Assembly: GCA_018398765.1 (NCBI GenBank)
Contig: JAHBMJ010003000.1
Coordinates: 1 to 14,066 of the forward strand
Source: Chromera velia
Taxonomy: Eukaryota; Sar; Chromeraceae
Reading direction: 5' to 3'
Length of the DNA: 14,066 bases
This document shows, one piece after another, positions 8,520-14,066 of this stretch. Within the stretch, counting starts at the first letter, position 1, and each line of letters starts with the position of its first letter. The notes beneath the pieces were generated by a model that saw only the letters and a program-made list of their open reading frames with translations, was not told the origin of the DNA and did not search any database. Made by a program: the position numbers and the translations under genes.

Positions 8520-11500
8520 ATGCAGCTGGACCCAGACCTCGAAATCAACTACGACGCTTTGCCTCCAGAAGAGGAAAGACCCCGAATTTTGGTGCAGCTG
8601 GGAGAGCGCAATGATCAGCTGAGGGCGCAGGTGGAGGAATTGCAACGCAGGAATGAAGAGGACCGGATGGAGAACGCCTTGCTTGCTGCTTACTTACAGC
8701 GTAACACAAAGGAAAAGACCCTAGACGAGCTGGACGAAGATGCAGCCGCAAACCAACAGACACAGGGAGGGGGGAGGAAGAAGAAGGACGGCAGAGGAGG
8801 TCAGATCCCGCGCTGTCCCTCAATTTGAATTTAAACGGAAAAGATACGTATATATAGGTATGAATGTACATGTTTTCACCTCTGTTGCACTTGACTGAAG
8901 CCCCCCCCCGTCCTTTCTCTCCTTCCCTGCCCCCCTCCCTCCTCCCTCCCCCCTCTCTCCCCTTCTCCCGCCCTCCTTCTCCCTCCTTCTCTGTTACGCT
9001 CTGGCTGGTCTACCCGCTCCTCTATGCATGTATCTAACCACCGCTCGATCTATCCGTCGGCCTCTCCATCCATCCATCTATCTATTGATCGATAATCTTC
9101 CTTTGTATCCGGGTGTTTGTCTGTCTTTTGTTCTTTCCTTGCTTGCATGTTTGTTTGTTGGTTTCTTTGTCTGCTGTGGTCGTGAAAAGAAGAGGGGGGG
9201 GGGAGAAAACCATCCAGTCTCTCTGTCTGCCTGTCTGCCTGTCTGAAGAGAAGGAGGGAAGCAGGAGGAAACGAAAAGAGACGAACAGAAACAACCGCAT
9301 GGTTTGTCTGTCTGGTATCTGCAGCAAAAAAGTCGGCCGCTCCAACGAAGCTGACGCTCGAGCAGAAGTACCAGATAGCAACTGCCGAGGTGGACATTCT
9401 CGCAAAGGAAATGGAGAAGGCCAAGTTTGAGTCTGACAAGTCCATTGAGGTCCTCAAAGCCCTCATGGAGGAGACGGACATCAGACAACAGGAGGTCCAC
9501 AGAGAGACCTACGAGTTCAGAAGGGACATCGTCGTCGGAGCAGAACATCCTCGATCGGGTCAGAAGGAGGGAAGGAAGGAAAGAAGGAAAGTGCATGGGA
9601 CAGAAGGCATTCGTCAATTGCATGGGTTCATTCATAAACGTTTTTGATCTTTACTCCATCGATTCAGAGAGCGAATGCCAATCGATAACAATGGAAGAGA
9701 GAAGAGGCAGACGTTCTTGCAAAGCAAATCATCCCTGCAACTGCCAAGTCAAGTCGAATCGTGAGGAAGAGAATGTAGATGAATGGGAATGTGCCTCTCT
9801 AAATTTCCGTTTGCGTCCAGATGCCAGCAACGCGATTGTGAAGGCCCTTTTGAAAACGAAACAGTAGAAAATCGAACTATGTATTCTTTTTCCTACCTGC
9901 AGGCAAAACGATGGCTGAGGTTTTGTTGAAGTGGATGGAAGACAAGCTGACTCAGAAGGACGCCCTGATCTCCAAGCTGTTGATGAAGAAACAGGCCCTG
10001 AAGGCTCAAATCGCGAAAACGGACAAGCAGCTGAAGTCCAAGAGGGAGTCTGGAGAAGACCTCCAATACATCGATTTCCATCAACTTCAGATCGAGAACC
10101 AACAGTTCGTGCAGAGAATCGAAGAAGCCAACAACGAACTCTTCAAACTCAAAAAAACAGCAGGTGGGTGGGTCAGTGCAGGCAGTTGTCAGTCAACCAG
10201 TCAGTCATTCACGCACTCAGTCAGCCAGGAAGCTAGCTCGGCAGCCAGGACGGACGCCGAGGGCAGGGAGTGGAGGGGCATGATCCTTCCATGCAGGGCA
10301 TCGCGTTAGCAAAAGAAAGCCTCTATTCCCTTTTTTCTATTTCTTTCCTTCACTTTCTAATGCCTTCCGTGCTTTCTTGCTTCCTCCCTTCCCCGCTTCA
10401 TTCCCTTCTGTTTCTTCCTCTCTTCTACCTTTTCCGGCCCAATTTCTGTCTGTGCCTGCCCTGCCTGCTTCCTCTTTACGGACGACGTTCAGCCAAGACC
10501 GTGAAGACTTTAAACGCCATGAAGAAGAGACTGTCTGACCTCTCGAACGAGTCCCGTCTCCTGAAGGAACAAATCCTGGAGAGAAAGAATATGCTGGCAA
10601 AGACAGACTCCGACATTCAGAAGGTGGGAAAATGAGGTGGAGATATATTTCTGGGTTTGCATGTGATTGGCGGGTTCTTTGGTTGTGTTGGCGTGCTGAT
10701 TGTTTCCTTTATGCATCCTTTCATTGAGTTGTTCGTTTGTCCATCGATTTATTCATTCCCACACTCCTCCGTATTTCCATTCATCCTTGCGCCCATTTTT
10801 CAATTTGCTTTTCCCATCGGTTCATGCACTCACTCACTCACTCACTCACTCACTCACCCACTCGCTCATTCATTCATTCATTCACTCACTCACTCACTCG
10901 CTCACCCACTCGCTCACTTGCTCACTCACTCATTCACTCACTCACCCACTCACTCGCTCACTCACTTATCCATCCATCCATCCATCCATCCATCCATCCT
11001 TCCATCCATCCCTTCTTGCGTCGGTCTGTTTTCTCAATTGTTTCTCTGCCCATCCATCCGTCTAGCCGTGGAACAAAAGAATTCCGCATGCGGGAGGGGC
11101 ATCTTGTTCAATCAGGCTGGCTGATCGATTCACAAGCAAGGAGAAGGAGACAATCAATCGCCAAGAGGAACAGAAGTGGCATTGAGGAATCTCCCGAAAG
11201 TGAGAACTCAAACGTCATTCACGTCACGGCTTTTTTGTCTCCCGTGCACATACATGTCGTCATGTGGTTGCATGCGCAGGTGAATGAGCAAAAGGAAAAT
11301 GCCAAGCGGGACAACAAACGGCTGAAGCACCAGTCCCAGGCGAACAACAAAATGCCTAAAATCGTCGAGTACGTCCAGCAGAAGGCAGATCAGGTCGGTC
11401 ACTCACTTCGTCACTTAGTCAATTGGTTAGTCCGGCAGGCAAGCAGAGTAAGAGGCGTTGCTGACTGTCTAAGAAAGAATCCCGCTGTCTGTATTACCGA

Positions 11501-12475
11501 TGTACTTTTCATTTCTGAATGATAGTTCCATTCTCCACACGCAGACAGGCAACAAGACAGACAAATTCTGCAGGAAGGAATCCATTCTACGTGCTGCACA
11601 GGGACCTCTTGAGGAACACCATGCACCCTCTGCACGTGCATATGTTCTCTTTGCGCTTTCGAACATGTACTGGCTGTGCAACCACCGGTAACGGATCAAT
11701 CTTTGGAATGTTTCTCTCTCTCTCTCTCTCCCTCGCTCGCTGTGGGTGTACAAGCGTTGGTGGGTGGGTAGGAAATGCTCGGGTTTACACGAGTCAAGAG
11801 TTAGAATACATACACGCACCAGCCACCGGCAGACTATCCTGTGCAAAACTCTGAATCGCTTTCTCTCCGGCGCGCTCGGGACTATCTTGCTGTGACCTCT
11901 TCGCTCGCTTCGCTTGCAATGATTGCAGTACACCCTGACAAAGAAGTTGAAGGGATGGGAGAAGAAGGTCGAGATTGCCAAGATGGGAGCTCAGAAGGTC
12001 CGTCAGCTAGCTCGGTGGGAAGGTTCTGTTCACAGAGGGGGGGCAGGCCAGGGGAAGCAAGGGAATTGATCACATTAGCCAGCCGGAAGAGGGGAGGGGG
12101 CGGAATCCTGGCAAGAGCACCACAGACACTTCTAGCTCGGTCAATGAGGACTGGAAGACATGCACCCATGCAGGAAGGCATCATCTGGACAGATAAACAA
12201 ACATGTTTCTTTCTGCATGCACCTCCTATGATCGGTCCCTCGTCTCTCGCTTCTTTCTTTCTTTCTTTCTTGGTGATTCTTGTTTCTCCGCTTCCTCCCT
12301 TTCTGGTCTCTCCTCCAGTCTCTTCTTTTCTCCATCTTGTCATTGAACAACGAACTGTGATGACACACGGACTCACGCATGCATGCTCATGTGCACACAC
12401 GCACATTCACATACAAATAGAGACGCACGCACGCGCGCGCACACCCACACACGCACTTTCACACACGCACAAGCG

Positions 12476-12533
<58 letters not shown>

Positions 12534-12626
12534 AAGAGAAAGAGAAATTGTTTCTATCTTGTGTTTTCCAAAATCACCACGCAGGTTCGCACACAGCTTC
12601 GCCAGGCACGGACAATCAGCAGATGA
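8520..12626 (+). CDS. CCDC113: CCDC113/CFAP263-like ciliary coiled-coil protein (DUF4201 type), 7 exons
   Basis: Exons are 8520-8799, 9325-9558, 9903-10163, 10493-10623, 11280-11393, 11929-11997 and 12585-12626 (TGA), giving 376 aa, almost exactly the length of human CCDC113. Junctions 1-3 are phase 1 and 4-6 are phase 0, and every join keeps the coil intact. An in-frame TGA 9 nt before the ATG supports this start. Residues about 1-60 are an acidic coil. Residues about 75-100 are a Lys/Gly-rich linker. From about 105 on comes the DUF4201-type coiled coil, including [53 protein letters not shown] and [12 protein letters not shown], each with a clear counterpart in CCDC113. By family, CCDC113 works with CCDC96 in the motile axoneme near the nexin-dynein regulatory complex and radial spokes. 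The paralogue CCDC96 is the main alternative, but it is longer. The GTCCGT donor of exon 6 is atypical, so the last 13 residues are least certain. Confidence 0.92.
8899..8990. repeat. C/CT-rich low-complexity tract in CCDC113 intron 1
   Basis: Nearly pure pyrimidine DNA with several C5-C9 runs inside intron 1 (8800-9324). Further right in the same intron are CATC/TATC repeats (near 9066-9085) and a CTGT/CTGC run (near 9220-9245). Confidence 0.8.
10827..11011. repeat. Tetranucleotide block (CACT)n-(CATC)n in CCDC113 intron 4
   Basis: CACT repeats with CATT/CGCT/CACC variants fill 10827-10968, then CATC repeats run from about 10969 to 11011. The block lies in intron 4 (10624-11279). All three forward frames are open through it, producing Ser/His/Thr/Leu-rich and Ile/His/Pro/Ser-rich artefacts. 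Confidence 0.9.
12391..12546. repeat. (CA)n/(CG)n to (AG)17 compound microsatellite in CCDC113 intron 6
   Basis: CA-rich sequence with a CGCGCGCG core (12391-12472) passes into a GA tract with a perfect 34-nt AG run at 12479-12512, then interrupted GA to 12546. It ends about 38 nt before the acceptor of exon 7 and is purine-rich in the sense strand, where a polypyrimidine tract might be expected. Confidence 0.9.
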
Positions 12627-12672
12627 TAGCTGAATCCGATAGCCTTGCAACGGTCGTTGGTGTCTGGTGCCT

Positions 12673-13081
12673 ATGGGGATTCGCATGGAGCTCGTCTACA
12701 AATCGATGGAGGAAGCGACGGGGCAAACGCCTGTAAATTTTAAGCTGATCGAATCGCGTCTTGACGTTGTAAGTGCATTGCTGGTCTACAGGAATGCTGA
12801 ATACCATAGCACTGATTTCTGATCTTTGATTGCGGCAGCGCACTCACAGGACGCCTCTTTCACAACTTGAGAACCTGCGCCGGATCATTGCCGGCATGAG
12901 TGCCAAAGAAATAAGAAACCCTAGCCTGGTCCCTAGGGTATTAGCATACAGTTTTGGAAGCCCTATACATAAAATTCCAATTATGTTAGCTCAGGCTTGT
13001 ATGGAAGAAACCAAGTCCTTAGCCATTGTAATAGTCTACTTTACTGGTCCAGGCTACTTTGCTGGCAAATATGTTAATTAA
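12673..13081 (+). CDS. Tentative two-exon gene of unknown function (112 aa)
   Basis: I do not recognise this product. Exon 1 at 12673-12768 (32 codons, ATG; a second in-frame ATG at 12685) ends at a consensus GTAAGT donor. A 70-nt intron ends in GCGGCAG, and exon 2 runs from 12839 to the TAA at 13079-13081. Both sides are phase 0. Exon 1 and the first part of exon 2, including TPLSQLENLRRIIAGMSAKE, look like an amphipathic helical protein with balanced codon use. From about 12911 the codon use turns to TTA, ATA, AGA and AGT, and composition becomes AT-rich, so the frame may run into an inserted element. The ATG is only 46 nt after the CCDC113 stop, close for an independent gene. It could be an alternative 3' extension of that gene, or chance. 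The opposite strand is also open across the first exon and intron. Confidence 0.3.
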
Positions 13082-13149
13082 CAGTATTATTATAATCATT
13101 CAAACTTGACAGTTTCAGTAAGTTAGCTTGGCATCCTACATTTAAAACT

Positions 13150-13456
13150 GTAATATGAGCACTGCGATAAGCTCCGTGCAGCCCATGACCGTGCTACTCG
13201 GAGCCTACTCTGTACTCAATGGACCCGGTTAGGCAAGGTGGGGATAGAAAGCGAGGGTGCATATCTAGGTGTATGTGATTAAATGTGATGAAGTATAGGT
13301 GCATAGGGAGGGCTGGAGCCTGGATGAGGCCTAACCCATGTAAAACATCTAGTAAACATCCGCCCGGGAGTTCTAACTCCACCTAGGGTTTAACATCAAT
13401 CAATCAAAATCAAAAATCAATCATAATCAGAATATATGATGATGATGATGATGATT
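13150..13456. mobile_element. Possible non-LTR retroposon 3' end with GAT microsatellite tail
   Basis: A stretch of unique-looking, moderately GC sequence (about 13150-13390) contains a GGAGTT/AACTCC hairpin near 13367-13380. It is followed by AATCA-rich DNA and then by (GAT)n at about 13438-13456. A unique 3' region ending in a short simple-sequence tail is typical of many LINEs and SINEs. No reverse transcriptase, target-site duplication or 5' end is visible, so this rests only on appearance. Confidence 0.22.
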
Positions 13457-13509
13457 GAGGGTTAAATCCTATGCTGTTTAGTTTATGCTAGAGTTTACCC
13501 TGCAAGTAG

Positions 13510-13733
13510 CCAGGATTTTGCAGGATTTTAGTTCAGGATTTTGGCGGATTTTACGGGATTATGGCTAAGATTTTAGTGGATTTTGACGGATTTTGCCCAG
13601 GATTCTGCTGGATAATCCCTACACCTAGGATTTTAGAATCTAAAATCCTGGAAGAAAGCTAAAATTCTAGCCTCTTCCTAGGATTTTACGGGATTATACA
13701 GGATTATACGGGATTTTATGGGATTTAAAAGAA
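13510..13733. repeat. Degenerate GGATTTT short-unit array
   Basis: About a dozen copies or variants of GGATTTT or GGATTAT, commonly extended as ACGGGATT, are spaced at roughly 9-14 nt over 220 nt. An inverted copy (AAAATCCCGTAAAAT) lies outside the array at about 13841-13855. Confidence 0.75.
13627..13649. repeat. Perfect 11-bp inverted repeat with 1-nt spacer
   Basis: AGGATTTTAGA at 13627-13637 and its exact reverse complement TCTAAAATCCT at 13639-13649 are separated by a single A. It is a near-perfect palindrome built from two opposed array units within the GGATTTT array. Confidence 0.85.
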
Positions 13734-13859
13734 ATGAATAAAATTAAATTTAAAAATGAATGACACACTTCAAGGCTGCATAGAAGGGATAACCGGCATC
13801 GATTGTGATCAACTTTTATTTCATTGTTTTTCTTTTTGTTAAAATCCCGTAAAATAATC

Positions 13860-13937
13860 AGAACGGCGCAATGTGCGCGCGATTATTTGCAAACGTGCAG
13901 AACGGCGCAATGCGCGCGCGAATATTTGCAAACATGC
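13860..13937. repeat. 39-bp tandem duplication with CG-alternating core
   Basis: Unit 1 at 13860-13898 and unit 2 at 13899-13937 differ at three positions. Each unit contains GAACGGCGCAATG, a run of alternating CG and TTTGCAAAC. A partial third start (AGAA) follows, then TGCATGCATGCA at 13948-13959. Confidence 0.9.
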
Positions 13938-14066
13938 AGAAATAAAATGCATGCATGCAAAAGCATCTTTGAGGCAATTCAAATTGACGTTCATGCATTT
14001 GTAGTCAATGCAAGACACAAAAGCAGACAAAGACTACTCTGGGCAACTGCCAGAGGTTTCGCGTAA

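Larger units (their letters stand above)
13082..14066. other. AT-rich, repeat-derived-looking right flank
   Basis: No gene can be supported. The block differs sharply in composition from the exons to its left. It contains CCTAGG-centred sites (13382, 13624, 13677), an AATCA-rich run followed by a GAT microsatellite (13390-13456), the GGATTTT array (13510-13733) and the 39-bp duplication (13860-13937). An 80-codon frame reaching the window edge (13824-14066, +) covers the duplication and looks incidental. Confidence 0.55.

Noticed and set aside
10827-11011. CRISPR-like or other spaced repeat array
   Set aside because: This is eukaryotic intronic DNA with contiguous 4-nt units and no unique spacers.
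10657-11522. Forward frames rich in Ser-His-Leu-Thr and Ile-His-Pro-Ser repeats, considered as repeat proteins
   Set aside because: They come from the CACT/CATC array in CCDC113 intron 4, with all three forward frames open for the same reason.
12459-12686. Ser/Leu-repeat minus-strand frame over the AG tract
   Set aside because: It is a microsatellite artefact.
12616-12843. 75-codon minus-strand frame, considered as the 3' end of a convergent gene
   Set aside because: It has no family match. The plus-strand reading of the same DNA has a consensus donor and acceptor joining in phase and better codon character. Neither is proven.
13300-13385. tRNA-like or SINE internal promoter (A box near 13321, B box near 13368)
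   Set aside because: The B-box-like GGAG/CTCC hairpin has a 6-nt rather than 7-nt loop, and no cloverleaf or acceptor stem can be drawn.
13824-14066. 80-codon forward frame running off the window edge
   Set aside because: It consists of the 39-bp duplication (13 codons, so it stays in frame) plus AT-rich sequence, with no domain and no sign of an exon boundary.

Overview
This is nuclear DNA from a eukaryote. Three genes can be built exon by exon from family similarity, GT-AG splice sites and matching intron phases. A standard nuclear code fits, with stops TGA, TAA and TGA. The DNA is mixed: GC-balanced exons, introns and flanks crowded with microsatellites, and two AT-rich islands. Ten of eleven modelled 3' splice sites end in GCAG. 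The palindrome TGCATGCA recurs far above chance, mostly outside exons. One gene is a motile-cilium protein. Together these suggest an alveolate, most likely a large-genome coccidian apicomplexan (Sarcocystis or Cystoisospora type, with flagellated male gametes). A chromerid is possible. The assignment is an inference from style, not a match to a known sequence.

Layout. 1-941: upstream flank with no gene I can support. 942-3770 (+): four-exon TMBIM/Lifeguard (Bax inhibitor-1 family) membrane protein, about 315 aa. 3771-5453: convergent intergenic space with a G-run cluster, an AT-rich island (about 4560-5060) and a purine-rich stretch. 5454-7814 (-): two-exon TMEM230-family protein, 118 aa, split by a 2.0-kb intron made largely of low-complexity DNA. 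7815-8519: head-to-head intergenic space, a probable shared promoter region. 8520-12626 (+): seven-exon CCDC113/CFAP263 coiled-coil ciliary protein, 376 aa. 12673-13081 (+): a tentative two-exon frame of unknown function whose codon use changes abruptly part-way. 13082-14066: AT-rich, repeat-derived-looking DNA with a (GAT)n tract, a degenerate GGATTTT array and a 39-bp tandem duplication.

The genes do not form a pathway. TMBIM is expected to act in ER/Golgi membrane calcium and cell-death homeostasis, TMEM230 in vesicle trafficking, and CCDC113 in the axoneme. No wholly new system is evident. The points most worth a second look are the unusual 5' splice sites (C at +3 in about half of them), the repeat-loaded introns, the repeat architecture of the right-hand AT-rich block, and the tentative fourth gene.
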